DNA of 64,000 bases from Oscillospiraceae bacterium (GTDB taxonomy: Bacteria > Bacillota > Clostridia > Oscillospirales > Ruminococcaceae): contig CACXEO010000018.1 of the NCBI GenBank assembly GCA_902766785.1, forward strand, positions 31,341 to 95,340, read 5' to 3'. The notes beneath the pieces are model-generated. The model did no database searches. It saw only the letters and a program-made list of their open reading frames with translations, and was not told the origin of the DNA. Positions within the stretch are counted from its first letter, which is position 1; each line of letters begins with the position of its first letter. The translations under genes were made by a program, and so were the position numbers. Shown here piece by piece: positions 1 through 9,485 of the stretch.

Positions 1-120
1 CGGCAGCCCCTGCTTATAAAACTCTTCCGGAGACCCAAAATCCTGTAAAAGTTGGTTTGGCTTATCGCTGCCGGGTACAAAACATTGGGACAGCCAGACC
101 CAATAATTCAAACTATCCAC
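1..120 (-). CDS. dprA: DNA-processing protein DprA, N-terminal 40 residues (cut by window edge)
   Basis: Translating the minus strand from a GTG at 120 gives 40 residues beginning MDSLNYWVWLSQCFVPGSDK, followed by a LLQDFGSPEEFYKQG segment. This matches the start of DprA/Smf proteins, where a small helical domain precedes the Rossmann-like single-strand DNA and RecA-loading domain. DprA protects incoming single-stranded DNA and loads RecA during transformation. A second in-frame GTG at 129 is also possible; a GGGGGTG Shine-Dalgarno sits just before it. The gene follows the rRNA methyltransferase by about 18 bases and probably shares its transcript. Everything after residue 40 lies outside the window, so the assignment rests on the N-terminus only. 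Confidence 0.6.
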   Translation of the reverse strand, partial: MDSLNYWVWLSQCFVPGSDKPNQLLQDFGSPEEFYKQGLP

Positions 121-138
121 GGCGTTCACCCCCGTTTG

Positions 139-924
139 TTATTTTGTGAATTCCCACATTAAAATTCCCGCTGCCATTGCCGCATTGAGCGATTCCGCTT
201 TCCCTTTCATTGGAAGGGTAACCCGGTAACGACAAATATCCGCAAAGCTTTCCGGAAGCCCATTGCCTTCATTCCCTATATATAATAAATGAATCTCCGG
301 CAAAATGCAACAACCGACCCGCAGCTCCGCATTTTTTACAACGGCGGCAGCGGAAACTTTTCCGTAAGCTGCCATTTCCCGTTCAAAAACAGGCATATCC
401 GGAGTTATATAATACGGAAGATGAAACGCAGAACCCATTGCAGAACGCAGCGTTTTAGGCGAAAAGAGGTCACAACATCCATTGCTTAAAACTACCGCCC
501 CAAAACCAAACGCATCAGCGGAACGGATCATCGTGCCCAGGTTTCCCGGATCCTGAATGTCGTACAGGCAAAGTATTTTTTCTTTTTCAGCCAGTTCATC
601 CAGTTCTGCCTGCGGGATGGACGGGCAGACAAAATAAATTCCTTGCGGTCCCGAAGTTTCAGAAATCCGTTTCTCCACCTGTTCGGAAATTTGAAAAACG
701 GCAACGCCTCTATTTTCAAGAGAATCAAGAATGTCCCTGTGTGCATCACACCAATCTGCCGATGCAAAAGCATACTCCACTGGGATTCTCGATTTCAGCG
801 CTTCTTCACAGAGCCTGGTTCCCTCAATTGTAAACTTGCTCAATTTTCGGCGCGTTTGCTTTCCGCTTCCAAGTTTACAGTATTCTTTTACCCGAGGATT
901 ATCACGGCTGACTATTGGTTCCAC
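139..924 (-). CDS. TrmH/SpoU-family RNA methyltransferase
   Basis: A 261-residue SPOUT-class methyltransferase that probably 2'-O-methylates a ribose in rRNA or tRNA using S-adenosylmethionine. The N-terminal part (about residues 1-90) resembles the SpoU substrate-binding domain (SRDNPRVKEY, FTIEGTRLCEEAL). The C-terminal part carries the family motifs: the DIQDPGNLGTMIRSADAFGF asparagine/arginine motif 1, the IGNEGNGLPE motif 2 and LPMKGKAESLNAAMAAGI motif 3, which form the trefoil-knot cofactor site. A longer frame reaches 1029 but would run through the rplT terminator. The GTG at 924 has an AGGCGG Shine-Dalgarno six bases upstream, so I chose it. It lies downstream of infC-rpmI-rplT, as is common in Firmicutes. 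The exact target nucleotide cannot be told from sequence. Confidence 0.9.
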   Translation of the reverse strand: MEPIVSRDNPRVKEYCKLGSGKQTRRKLSKFTIEGTRLCEEALKSRIPVEYAFASADWCDAHRDILDSLENRGVAVFQISEQVEKRISETSGPQGIYFVCPSIPQAELDELAEKEKILCLYDIQDPGNLGTMIRSADAFGFGAVVLSNGCCDLFSPKTLRSAMGSAFHLPYYITPDMPVFEREMAAYGKVSAAAVVKNAELRVGCCILPEIHLLYIGNEGNGLPESFADICRYRVTLPMKGKAESLNAAMAAGILMWEFTK

Positions 925-949
925 ATTTTTCCGCCTTTCTGCTGAACAT

Positions 950-987
950 TTTATAAAAACGCTCAAGCCTGTATGGCTTGAGCGTTT
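950..987 (-). terminator. Rho-independent terminator after rplT
   Basis: A 13-bp perfect stem (957-969 with 975-987, loop TGTAT) is followed on the minus strand by a T-rich run. It sits just after the rplT stop and before the methyltransferase start, so it closes the infC-rpmI-rplT transcript, perhaps incompletely. Confidence 0.85.
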
Positions 988-998
988 CACCAACAAAC

Positions 999-1355
999 TT
1001 ATTTCAAAGCAGCTTTTGCCTGCTCGCAAAGGGCGGTAAAGGCAGCCTCGTCAGCAATGGCAATTTCGGAAAGCATTTTGCGGTTGAGGGTGATACCGGC
1101 TTTTTTCAGGCCGTTCATGAAAGTAGAGTAATTCATTCCATTCATTTTACAACCTGCAGAAATCCTGGTGATCCAGAGGCTTCTGAAATCACGTTTTTTC
1201 TGTTTACGGCCAATGTAAGCGTACTGGCCGGATTTCATAACAGCTTCTTTTGCGGTTCTAAAGAGCTTGCTTTTACCGCCCCAGTAGCCTTTTGCCAATT
1301 TTAAAGTCTTTTTCCTTCTTTTGCGAGTCATCATCGCGCCTTTAACACGTGCCAT
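999..1355 (-). CDS. rplT: 50S ribosomal protein L20
   Basis: A 118-residue protein starting [16 protein letters not shown], the diagnostic L20 N-terminus: a long basic helix that threads into 23S rRNA domain II and helps early 50S assembly. Length and the C-terminal globular part ([34 protein letters not shown]) match the family exactly. It is third in the infC-rpmI-rplT operon. In Firmicutes L20 is the autoregulator of this operon, binding a leader RNA that imitates its rRNA site; a leader of suitable length lies upstream of infC here (2157-2440). A strong terminator follows its stop. Confidence 0.98.
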   Translation of the reverse strand: MARVKGAMMTRKRRKKTLKLAKGYWGGKSKLFRTAKEAVMKSGQYAYIGRKQKKRDFRSLWITRISAGCKMNGMNYSTFMNGLKKAGITLNRKMLSEIAIADEAAFTALCEQAKAALK

Positions 1356-1402
1356 AATTCATATCCTCCAACATTTGTTTCAGTTTATCGAACGTCCGCA
1401 GT

Positions 1403-1600
1403 TTATTTGTAGGGAACCAAAATTTTGATTGCCGCCACATTTGTCTTATCGGCATAACCCGCTTTGCGGAGACCGCGTTTGCGTTTGGTGCTCTTTTTGT
1501 TCAGGATATGGCTTTTGTAAGCATGCGCGCGTTTTACTTTGCCGTTTTTGGTCATGTGAAAACGCTTTTTGGCTCCACTGTGTGTTTTTACTTTCGGCAT
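1403..1600 (-). CDS. rpmI: 50S ribosomal protein L35
   Basis: A 65-residue basic protein beginning [14 protein letters not shown], the conserved L35 start, ending in KILVPYK. The open frame extends further upstream, but the ATG at 1600 is preceded by GGAGGAT and gives the exact family length. It lies between infC and rplT with short gaps (28 and 47 bases), the universal bacterial order. L35 is a component of the large ribosomal subunit. Confidence 0.98.
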   Translation of the reverse strand: MPKVKTHSGAKKRFHMTKNGKVKRAHAYKSHILNKKSTKRKRGLRKAGYADKTNVAAIKILVPYK

Positions 1601-1628
1601 AATTATTATCCTCCTTGAATTGTTCCTC

Positions 1629-2156
1629 TTATTTGACTGGTTTCGCCGAAACAACCATACTGAGGCTTCGGCCTTCCATCTTCGGTGGCTTTTCAACAAC
1701 TCCGTATTCAGAACAAGCTTCCTTGAAACGCTCCAATAAAGCGTTGCCCAGGTTGGTGTGCGTCATTTCCCTGCCGCGGAAACGAACAGAAACCTTAACT
1801 TTATCCCCGCCCTTTAAAAAACGGATGGTATGGTTAACTTTTGTGTTAAAATCGTTCGTATCAATATTAAGCGACATCCGGATTTCTTTCACTTCAACCG
1901 TCTTCTGGTTCTTACGGGCTTCTTTTTCTTTTTTAGCCTGTTCAAAACGGTATTTGCCGTAATCCATAATACGGCAAACAGGCGGCTGCGCCTGCGGGGC
2001 AATTTTAACAAGGTCCAAATTCTTTTCAATTGCCTGACGCATTGCCTCAGACGTTGCTACAATTCCAACCTGTTCCCCCTCGGCTCCGATAAGACGTACC
2101 TCTTTGTCACGAATTTCTTCGTTGATCTGCAACTCTTTGTTGTTTTTGTTGTTAAT
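1629..2156 (-). CDS. infC: Translation initiation factor IF-3 (AUU start)
   Basis: A 175-residue IF-3 with the N-terminal domain ([19 protein letters not shown]), a lysine-rich linker helix ([16 protein letters not shown]) and the C-terminal 30S-binding domain ([26 protein letters not shown]). IF-3 checks start-codon pairing and keeps 30S subunits free. I place the start at the ATT codon 2156-2154: GGAGGTG lies seven bases upstream, while the only in-frame ATG overlaps that Shine-Dalgarno and would add seven atypical residues. An AUU start is the classical self-limiting feature of infC, because IF-3 rejects non-canonical starts when abundant. It is the first gene of the operon, with a long leader upstream. 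Confidence 0.96.
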   Translation of the reverse strand: MNNKNNKELQINEEIRDKEVRLIGAEGEQVGIVATSEAMRQAIEKNLDLVKIAPQAQPPVCRIMDYGKYRFEQAKKEKEARKNQKTVEVKEIRMSLNIDTNDFNTKVNHTIRFLKGGDKVKVSVRFRGREMTHTNLGNALLERFKEACSEYGVVEKPPKMEGRSLSMVVSAKPVK

Positions 2157-2440
2157 GACTAAGCACCTCCATGCCACACACGTTAATCAAATAAGACCCA
2201 AAGCCCGCCTGTTGCGGCAAAATACCGGAACGGGCTTTTAAACGCTCTGTGTTTCAGAATAGCACGCAGGCTGCACATCACAGCCTATGAAGAACAGCCC
2301 AACCACTATACCTTTTACACAATAAAAGCGCAGACAAAACCGTCTGCGCTCATAAATACTCATCACACATTACCAATGAAAAGTATTGACCACGGGGCGT
2401 CTACCCATAGGTGAGAACGAACGGTTCTGCTTTGTTTTCT
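2157..2440 (-). promoter_or_regulatory. infC operon leader, probable L20-type attenuation leader
   Basis: About 280 bases lie between the predicted transcription start and the infC start with no open frame. The leader holds a clear Rho-independent terminator (2320-2350) and a second stem-loop near the ribosome-binding site (2200-2207 pairing with 2231-2238). Firmicutes infC-rpmI-rplT operons are commonly controlled by L20 binding such a leader and causing premature termination. Position, length and the internal terminator fit that model, but I have not matched the L20-binding fold base by base. Confidence 0.55.
2320..2350 (-). terminator. Terminator hairpin inside the infC leader (attenuator)
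   Basis: A 9-bp GC-rich stem (2327-2335 with 2342-2350, six-base loop) is followed on the minus strand by TTTTATT. It stands roughly 90 bases after the promoter and well before infC, so it would stop transcription early unless an alternative fold prevents it. Confidence 0.75.
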
Positions 2441-2445
2441 ATATT

Positions 2446-2474
2446 ATTATAGCCATATCTATTAATAATGTCAA
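2446..2474 (-). promoter_or_regulatory. Sigma-A promoter of infC-rpmI-rplT
   Basis: The minus strand reads TTGACA, a 17-base spacer and TATAAT: a perfect match to the housekeeping consensus in both boxes with ideal spacing. It lies immediately after the addA stop and about 280 bases before infC, implying a strongly expressed transcript with a long leader. Confidence 0.9.
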
Positions 2475-2486
2475 GAGATATATTTA

Positions 2487-5400
2487 TTAATTTAATTCAA
2501 GTTCTTCTGAAAGCGAGAAAGAATAAATTACCCTGCGTTTTACCGGGCAGCCAAAACTTTTGGACAGTGCCCGCCCGTATAGTTCAAGTTGCGCGCGGTA
2601 ACGCTCATCAAGTTCCTCCGCCTCTCCAACGCGGTCTGTTTTATAATCAATCACAGTAAGGCCATCATCCTCTGCAATAATTGCGTCAGCAACACCCTGG
2701 ATCAATACCGTTTCCATTTCCGCGCCTGGAATATCGTAAAGTTCGGAAGCGTCCATTTCATACATAAATTTATATTCACGGTATAGGTTCGTCCCCGCTT
2801 CCCTCATCCGGCGCGCAATATCCGAGGTCAAAAATTTTTTGATACTTCCGGCATCAAGTGCCGCCGCCTGGTCTTCTGAGAGGAAAGCCGCCTCGATCTG
2901 CCTTGCAATTTCCTGCTCTACTGCTGTGGCGCTCAAATCAATATGCTGCATAAAGCGGTGTAGGATTGTCCCACGCTCCGCGGCTGAAAAACGGCGTTTA
3001 AGCAAAAATGACGGTTTGGCAAGGACTGCAGCCGCAGAGGCCCCCCCCTTTGTCACCTGTGTCACTGTCATTTTTCCAGGAAGACGGGCGATATTCTCAT
3101 ATGGATAACGGAACGCAAGCCTGTCATTAAGCTGTTCCAGTAAAACCACATCAACACGAGAATGGTCTTCTACCTCTAATTCTTCAACGCTTTCTCCGGT
3201 AACCGGAGGATAAACGCTGACGTCAATTCCACTTTTACGCAGAACCATCCCCTGCACCGGTTTTATATCAGCCGCAGCATAAATTTCAGTGCTCCCCAGC
3301 ATGGCTGTGATAATCCACTCGCCAAAGCTTTTCATCCCCCGCAAAACATATGGAGACGGCGGAAAAGATGCGCCGTTTTTATGAACTGCTTTGTTGACGG
3401 CGTTTTGCAGGTCGTTGCAGGACAGCACCAAAATCAATTTTTCTTTTGGGCGAGTCAGTGCAACGTAAAGCACCCGCAATTCCTCCGCCAGCATGTCCTT
3501 CGAAATTGAACGGCGCAGCGCCTCGTACGGCAAGGTCGTATACCGTTTCAGTGTTTGCGGCTCCCTGATTTTAAAGCCAATCCCCTGTTCCGGATGAAGT
3601 AAAAGCTCGCCCCGCAGATCCAGCGTATTAAACTGCTTCCCCAAATCCGCCACAAAACAAACCGGGAATTCAAGCCCTTTGGAACGGTGGACGCTCATCA
3701 GCCTTACTACATCCGCCCGTTCGTTGATGACGTTGGCAGCGTCAAAGTCCTGCCCGCGTTCCAGCGTACGGTCCACAAAACGGATAAAGCTTGAAACGCC
3801 GCGGTAACCCGCCTCTTCATAGTGTCTGGCATATTCCAGCAATAACCTGAGGTTAGCCGTTCTCTGCTCCCCGCTCTGCGATGCGCCTGCAAAAGCCATG
3901 AAACCGGTTGCATCATAAATCGACTGAAGGAGTTCATCCAACCGGCTGACCGCCCCCATTGCACGGAACTGCTCAACCGACTTTAAAAAGGAGGCAGCCT
4001 TTTCGTTTCCGCTCTCCGCAAAGCGTTTCAGCGCAAAATACAACGGTTCCTGCCTGGCGCATAATCTGATTTCCGCAACCTCATCCGGCGTAAAACCATA
4101 AAGCGGAGAAAAAAGCACGGCGAGTAACGGGATATCCTGCAGAGGATTGTCCAATATTTTAAGCAGGCTTAAGACAGAAGCAACTTCTTCAGAATCAAAG
4201 TAGCCCGCGGATACGTCGTTCCAGAGAGGGACCCCCTGCCGCTTGAACTCTTTTTCAAATAAAAGCGCACGGTCTTTCATAGATCGGAGCAGGACGCAAA
4301 AATCGCTGAATCTGCAACGGCGTAGCTTGCCCCGGTCGTTTATCAGCATCCCCTGTGCAACCATCCTGCGGATTTCATATGCAATATGACGCGCTTCATA
4401 GGTAACGCGCTCCTCCTCCGCGTCTTTCTTCGCCGAATAGTCAATGATATGGAGCTGCGCCTCGCCGCCGTTTTCCCCAATAAATTCAGCAAGAGGTTTT
4501 AACTGTTCCCCAGCATAGTCCACATCACCAAGGCCGCGGCTCATTAAAATTCCAAAAAGGAAGTTGACCGCCCCAGTTACGCCGCTGCGGCTGCGGAAAT
4601 TTGCATCAAGCCTGATCCTTGCCGGATAATGTTCACCGTCATAGACAAAAGCGCTTTCGCTTCTGCGCAGGAAAAGCTCGGGCATTGCTTTTCTGAACCG
4701 GTAAATGCTCTGTTTGACATCCCCAACAAAAAACAAGTTGCTCTCTTCTCGGGAAAGCGCGCGGAAAATCGTATCCTGAACCTCGTTGATATCCTGATAC
4801 TCGTCTACCAGGATTTCTTCAAAGCGCGTTTCACAGCTGTGGGCCAACGCCGTTTTAACAAAGCCGCTGTCATCCGGAACAGCAAGAAGCCGGAGGGCCA
4901 GAAGTTCAAGGTCTGAAAAATCGAGAACATTTTTTCCTCTTTTTTCTTCTTCCAACGCTTCATAAGTTTGTTTGACAACATCAAACAGCGCCTTCATAAT
5001 AGGAAGAACCTGTTCCAAATCCTCCGCAATTTGCTGCGTTGTCCCGCAGCGGAGAAGCAGTTCTTTTACCGAGGCCAGCGTGCCTTTTATTTCCTTGCGC
5101 AGTTCCATGACGGCATCTTTTTTTTCTGCGTCTTCATATTTTCTCAGCTGTTTTAAAGCCGGAAAAGCATATCCTTCGGCAGTTTCAACTGCTTCGTCCC
5201 ATTTTCCCGCCCGCAGCCGCACTGAAAGATCAGACAGAAAAAGCCTGTCACTTTCAAACGCAGGCCGGTAGCTTTCAGTCATCGCCGGGTCGCCATCCAT
5301 TTGATCGAAAGCCGACCGGATCAGGGACCGACAGTAATCCAAGGCTTCCAGCGTCTCCTGAACCACCGTATCCATCCAGGGGAACCCCCCTGTTTGGACA

Positions 5401-6005
5401 GCGCGCTGGTAGCGCCCTTCCTGCTCGTCAAGCCAACGGAGCGGGAATGGATGGGAACGGATAAATTCATAAATCAACAATATCTGGTCGGCAAGGAGCT
5501 GGTCAGTCCGGGAAGAATAAAACTCCGCGAGGTTCAAAAAGCTTTCTTCTCCCGCTTCGTAGCTCTCTTCCAGAACCCGGTCGACCGCTGCCTTTTTCAA
5601 AAGTCCGATTTCCGCATCGTCGGCAATTCTAAAGTCAGGCGCAATATTAAGCTGTTCAAAATTATCCCGCAGCAATTCGCCGCAGAAAGCGTGAATGGTG
5701 CAGATATGCGCCCGGGAAAGCAGAATTTGCTGTTCCAGGTAAAGCTGATTCCCGGGTTCGGCGGCAATCCGTTCCGCCAAGGCCGCGGAAATCCGCTGTT
5801 TCATTTCAGCCGCAGCCGCTTTGGTAAAAGTCACAACCAAAAGGCGGTCAGCCGGAACAGGATTTATCTCGCGGGTAATCAGACGGATGACCCGTTCAAC
5901 CAAGACGGCGGTTTTTCCGCTGCCGGCAGCGGCGGAAACCAGAACGCCGCCGCCTTCGGCTTCAATTGCATGGCGCTGTTCCTCAGTCCAGTTGTGCACC
6001 GGCAT
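2487..6005 (-). CDS. addA: ATP-dependent helicase/nuclease subunit A (AddA)
   Basis: A 1172-residue UvrD-type helicase fused to a RecB-family nuclease: the AddA subunit of the Gram-positive counterpart of RecBCD, which resects double-strand breaks and loads RecA. Walker A (AAAGSGKT) is at about residues 25-32, Walker B/motif II reads ILVDEYQDINEVQD, motif III/IV follows (FVGDVKQSIYRFRKA), and VMSVHRSKGLEFPVCF-like motif V precedes the C-terminal nuclease, whose catalytic core reads GLTVIDYKTDRVGEAEEL near residue 1125. The frame can also open at a TTG at 6020, but the ATG at 6005 follows a GGGGGTGA signal. It overlaps the end of addB by 23 bases, suggesting translational coupling. Length fits the family. 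Confidence 0.97.
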   Translation of the reverse strand: MPVHNWTEEQRHAIEAEGGGVLVSAAAGSGKTAVLVERVIRLITREINPVPADRLLVVTFTKAAAAEMKQRISAALAERIAAEPGNQLYLEQQILLSRAHICTIHAFCGELLRDNFEQLNIAPDFRIADDAEIGLLKKAAVDRVLEESYEAGEESFLNLAEFYSSRTDQLLADQILLIYEFIRSHPFPLRWLDEQEGRYQRAVQTGGFPWMDTVVQETLEALDYCRSLIRSAFDQMDGDPAMTESYRPAFESDRLFLSDLSVRLRAGKWDEAVETAEGYAFPALKQLRKYEDAEKKDAVMELRKEIKGTLASVKELLLRCGTTQQIAEDLEQVLPIMKALFDVVKQTYEALEEEKRGKNVLDFSDLELLALRLLAVPDDSGFVKTALAHSCETRFEEILVDEYQDINEVQDTIFRALSREESNLFFVGDVKQSIYRFRKAMPELFLRRSESAFVYDGEHYPARIRLDANFRSRSGVTGAVNFLFGILMSRGLGDVDYAGEQLKPLAEFIGENGGEAQLHIIDYSAKKDAEEERVTYEARHIAYEIRRMVAQGMLINDRGKLRRCRFSDFCVLLRSMKDRALLFEKEFKRQGVPLWNDVSAGYFDSEEVASVLSLLKILDNPLQDIPLLAVLFSPLYGFTPDEVAEIRLCARQEPLYFALKRFAESGNEKAASFLKSVEQFRAMGAVSRLDELLQSIYDATGFMAFAGASQSGEQRTANLRLLLEYARHYEEAGYRGVSSFIRFVDRTLERGQDFDAANVINERADVVRLMSVHRSKGLEFPVCFVADLGKQFNTLDLRGELLLHPEQGIGFKIREPQTLKRYTTLPYEALRRSISKDMLAEELRVLYVALTRPKEKLILVLSCNDLQNAVNKAVHKNGASFPPSPYVLRGMKSFGEWIITAMLGSTEIYAAADIKPVQGMVLRKSGIDVSVYPPVTGESVEELEVEDHSRVDVVLLEQLNDRLAFRYPYENIARLPGKMTVTQVTKGGASAAAVLAKPSFLLKRRFSAAERGTILHRFMQHIDLSATAVEQEIARQIEAAFLSEDQAAALDAGSIKKFLTSDIARRMREAGTNLYREYKFMYEMDASELYDIPGAEMETVLIQGVADAIIAEDDGLTVIDYKTDRVGEAEELDERYRAQLELYGRALSKSFGCPVKRRVIYSFSLSEELELN

Positions 6006-9000
6006 CCTCGTCACCCCCAATCACAGCAAAAAAACGTTCTTTATCCAAATCATCTACCGGCGGTGTTTTTTCCGCCGTATTTTTCTGCCCACAGACAAAG
6101 CTGTAGTCGCAGTATTCGCAAGGAGACTTAGTACCGCCGCTGTAAACAGGTGCGGCGGGAATTCCACCCCGGTGCAGCTCCCCAGCCATTCTCAAAACCA
6201 GCCGGTTTACATACCGCTCCATTTTTCCAAGCTCCTCCAACTTAAGGAGGGAGGAACGCTTGCCGAAGCTTCCGTCTTTGTTCCGTTCAACCGGAATAAA
6301 AACGCCTTTTGCGTTTTCCTCCATGGCCGAAACCACTTCCGGGTCTTCCAAAACAAAACCATTCATCTTATACTGGGAAATCCGCTGCTTTTCGGCATCT
6401 TGCGCAGAGGCATCCCGTGGCAGGGCGAGAGAAACCTCACCGGCGGGCATATAAAGCACCCCTGCCGGAAATACGCCGTCATATTTCTGTTTTCCATTTT
6501 TCCATAAAATAAAAAGGTATAAGATCATTTGAAGATTCAAGCCGTAATAAACGTCACTGAGATTGAACTTCTTAGCGCCCGATTTATAATCAATTACACG
6601 CACATACTTCTGCCCGCCAATTTCACAGAGGTCTACCCTATCAATTGTCCCGCTGACAATAATTTCCGACCCGTCCGCGGTTTTAAGACGGAGCGGGCTC
6701 ACGTCTTCACTTTCCCCTATTTCAAGTTCAAAATCAACTGGTTTGAAGGCACTCTGCTTAAACTCGGCAATCAGCCGCAATACAATATTGCTCACTGTAC
6801 TGCGCAGGCGGTAAAACGCCGCCAGAAAGCGCTTGGATTTATCACTCCCACCTCCCATGACATCCGCAATATACCGCTCCAGGTACCGGTTTACAATCTC
6901 TTTGACTTCCTCTTCCGCCAGGTCAAACATCGTTTCCCCATATTCGGAGACAAAACGGTATAAAACGTCATGGATTGCAACGCCGCGCTCCATTGGGTTG
7001 AGTTCCGCTTTTGTCCGCGGCAGGGCCTTTAAACCATAGCGGCAGAAATAGGCAAACGGGCAGCGGTAATAAGCTTCCACCCTGGAGGGAGAAAGCTGCA
7101 TTTTTCCACCAAAAAGCTTTTTAGCAAGCCTTTCGTCTCCTATTCTAAAAGACTGTGGTTTCATAGCACGCTCTAAAAGAGAAAGCCGTGCCTGGTAACC
7201 GGGTACTCCTTTAAAGTAACCGGCAAGGGTTTTTGTAAAATCGCTCTTCTGGGAATACCGGCTTGCAAGCGTTAAAAAAGCGGTTTCCTGTGACCGGCAG
7301 TAGAATAGCGGAGAAACATCTTCACTATCAAAGGCAACATGTTCTGTAAATAAAGCCGAGAGCTGGCCCAGTAATTCAGAGGGCTGTTTGACCTCTCCGG
7401 TGATATCCGCACGGCGGCTGGTAAGCAAAAGAGAATCGGTTGGAACCGTCAGCGCCTTATAAGCGATGAACCGCTCTTCCAATATTTTTTCTTTGAAATC
7501 CCCCTGCAATTCAAGCCCAAGGTTCGCCAAAGCGAGCCTTTCTTCATCTCGGAGAAGGGTACCGTCGGTGGGTACAAAGGGAAAAATGCCATCGTTGACT
7601 CCAAGAATCGCAAGCGCTTTTGGGGAATCGGTCCGCATCCGGTCGGGAGAGCCGACCATGACGCAGTCAAGCGCCTGCGGCCTATCAGCGAGCTCGCTGT
7701 TTTGAACCGCAAGGGTGAAAAGTTCCATGAAGCGTCTCAGATCCATCCGTATTTCTCCCGCCGTCACCACCATGGTGTCCAGCACCTTCATCAAAAGCTC
7801 CCAAACGCGGCTATAGATATCGGCCAAGTCATGCTCCCCACCGGCATGGAGGTCATTGATTGTATTTGACAATACATCAATTGCCCCCAGCTGATCCAGC
7901 AAATGGTAAAAGGCTTGCGCTATTTCTCGAACTGTCACCTCTCTGGTGTTGTTTATAAAGAGGCACAGCGGGCCGGCAACTGCACTGCGGATCCGGTTGA
8001 GTCCGCCGAGCACGGTACGGTCGTCTTCTGTCAGCTCGCCTTTAAATCCACGGGGATTTGCAGTGAACTCGCTTTCCCATTTCGCCCCGGTAATATCCCA
8101 AAGGTAAACATAATTTTCAAGCGCTGAAACCTCTTCCAGCGTAAAGGGCAGCATGGTGCATTTTAAAAGGTTGAGCATATTTTCGGTTTCCATGCGGCTG
8201 ACAGCGGTTTCCAAGACCGCGGCAAGAAAACGGGCAGGTGGAAAAGCTTCAATTTCAAAACGGCTGTCAAAAAAAACCGGGATGTTGTATTTCTGAAAAG
8301 CAGGCTCCAGAATCCACTGGTAGCTTTCCAAATCGCGGCACATCAACACAATATCCCGGTAACGGCAGCCGTGTGCCTGCACCTGCTCCAAAATCCAAGA
8401 CATTGCATAGTCGGCTTCCTCATATTCATTGACCGCCTGGTAGACCGAAACTGCCTCGTTTTTCCCAAGGAAAGGGACAGCATCTCCCCGAAAGACGTTT
8501 CTTTCCAGGTAAAGCAGCGCTTCGTTCCGGAACCTGTGGTTTTTTTCCAAACAAAGCGGCTGCGCAATTTTGCAATTTTTTTCCATGGCAATTCTTTTAA
8601 GACGATCCGCCGTTTTTTTAACACTATAGAACAATGGATCGTTTTCATCGCTCCGGTCCATACACAATGAAACCGTGCAGGACCGCGATTTACCCAGCAT
8701 TTCACCGATCAGATCGAACTCCGGTTTAGTAAACCCCTTGAATTCGTCTAAAAATATGTCATAGCCTTCAAAGAAATAGTTAGAGCGAATGAGTTCCAGG
8801 GCCTTTGAAAAATCATCTAGCGCATCTTGATAGGATCGCTCCAGAATTCCCTGATAGGCTGAATAAATGGTCGATATTTCGCCGAGCTTATCGCCGGAGG
8901 GCGTTTCCTTCAGTGCCTGTGACGCTTCCTCATACTGCTCCGGAGTCACGCCGTTCACTTTAAGTTCCTCCACCGTTTGAAGAGCCGAGAGTAAAAACTG

Positions 9001-9342
9001 GCGGGAGCGTGAAACCCTGCGGTAGTGTTCCAGTGTATCTGAAACCTCACGAAGAGCCAGTTCCATCAGAAGTATTTTGGCCGTCGTATCGGCGTAGCTG
9101 CGGTTGTTACCGCCGTAAAGCTCAAAGGCCCGGTGACAAAGGCGGGTAAAACTGTACACTTCAACGCGAGCGAACGCGCGCTCCCCTAAAAAGGAAAGGA
9201 GTTTCCGCTCCGTTTCAAAAGAAAACTGCTCTGGTACTACAATCATGACCTTGGCCGCGCCGGTTTCAGAAACACGGGCGATTTCGCGGTAAATTGTCTC
9301 TGTTTTCCCGGTCCCGGATGAACCGTAAAGCAATTTCAGCAA
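5983..9342 (-). CDS. addB: ATP-dependent nuclease subunit B (AddB)
   Basis: A 1119-residue partner of AddA. It begins MLKLLYGSSGTGKTETIYRE, a Walker A site typical of AddB although its helicase motifs are degenerate. The C-terminal third carries the RecB-type nuclease (VRVIDYKSGAKKFNLSD) bracketed by the four cysteines of a 4Fe-4S cluster: one in YYRCPFAYFC and three in CEYCDYSFVC near residues 1080-1090. The cluster stabilises the nuclease in known AddB proteins. AddB supplies the nuclease for one strand and Chi recognition. The start is a TTG with AAAGGAG about ten bases upstream. It is first in the addBA operon, with a likely promoter at 9398-9426. Confidence 0.96.
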   Translation of the reverse strand: MLKLLYGSSGTGKTETIYREIARVSETGAAKVMIVVPEQFSFETERKLLSFLGERAFARVEVYSFTRLCHRAFELYGGNNRSYADTTAKILLMELALREVSDTLEHYRRVSRSRQFLLSALQTVEELKVNGVTPEQYEEASQALKETPSGDKLGEISTIYSAYQGILERSYQDALDDFSKALELIRSNYFFEGYDIFLDEFKGFTKPEFDLIGEMLGKSRSCTVSLCMDRSDENDPLFYSVKKTADRLKRIAMEKNCKIAQPLCLEKNHRFRNEALLYLERNVFRGDAVPFLGKNEAVSVYQAVNEYEEADYAMSWILEQVQAHGCRYRDIVLMCRDLESYQWILEPAFQKYNIPVFFDSRFEIEAFPPARFLAAVLETAVSRMETENMLNLLKCTMLPFTLEEVSALENYVYLWDITGAKWESEFTANPRGFKGELTEDDRTVLGGLNRIRSAVAGPLCLFINNTREVTVREIAQAFYHLLDQLGAIDVLSNTINDLHAGGEHDLADIYSRVWELLMKVLDTMVVTAGEIRMDLRRFMELFTLAVQNSELADRPQALDCVMVGSPDRMRTDSPKALAILGVNDGIFPFVPTDGTLLRDEERLALANLGLELQGDFKEKILEERFIAYKALTVPTDSLLLTSRRADITGEVKQPSELLGQLSALFTEHVAFDSEDVSPLFYCRSQETAFLTLASRYSQKSDFTKTLAGYFKGVPGYQARLSLLERAMKPQSFRIGDERLAKKLFGGKMQLSPSRVEAYYRCPFAYFCRYGLKALPRTKAELNPMERGVAIHDVLYRFVSEYGETMFDLAEEEVKEIVNRYLERYIADVMGGGSDKSKRFLAAFYRLRSTVSNIVLRLIAEFKQSAFKPVDFELEIGESEDVSPLRLKTADGSEIIVSGTIDRVDLCEIGGQKYVRVIDYKSGAKKFNLSDVYYGLNLQMILYLFILWKNGKQKYDGVFPAGVLYMPAGEVSLALPRDASAQDAEKQRISQYKMNGFVLEDPEVVSAMEENAKGVFIPVERNKDGSFGKRSSLLKLEELGKMERYVNRLVLRMAGELHRGGIPAAPVYSGGTKSPCEYCDYSFVCGQKNTAEKTPPVDDLDKERFFAVIGGDEDAGAQLD

Positions 9343-9397
9343 CGGATATCAGCTCCTTTCATTGAATAACAGGTATTTTGTCGAAATGTTTGTATTT

Positions 9398-9426
9398 ATT
9401 ATACTATAAATCTATCAGTTTAGGAA
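9398..9426 (-). promoter_or_regulatory. Probable promoter of addBA
   Basis: Minus strand TTCCTA, 17-base spacer, TATAAT, placed 56 bases before the addB start and just after the spoIIR terminator. The -10 box is perfect but the -35 is weak. Confidence 0.5.
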
Positions 9427-9444
9427 GACGGGAACTGACAGGCT

Positions 9445-9485
9445 GATAAGAAAAGAAGGAGGAACAAAATGTTCCTCCTTCTTTT
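9445..9485 (-). terminator. Rho-independent terminator after spoIIR
   Basis: A 16-bp perfect stem (9451-9466 with 9470-9485, loop AAA) overlaps the spoIIR stop and continues on the minus strand into TTTTCTTATC. It separates spoIIR from addBA. Confidence 0.88.

Noticed and set aside
289..489. Open frame on the plus strand inside the methyltransferase gene
   Set aside because: It is a shadow of the minus-strand coding frame and has no ribosome-binding site or family match.
5301..6507. Two long plus-strand frames opposite addA and addB
   Set aside because: No recognisable protein features; the AddA and AddB motifs lie on the other strand over the same bases.
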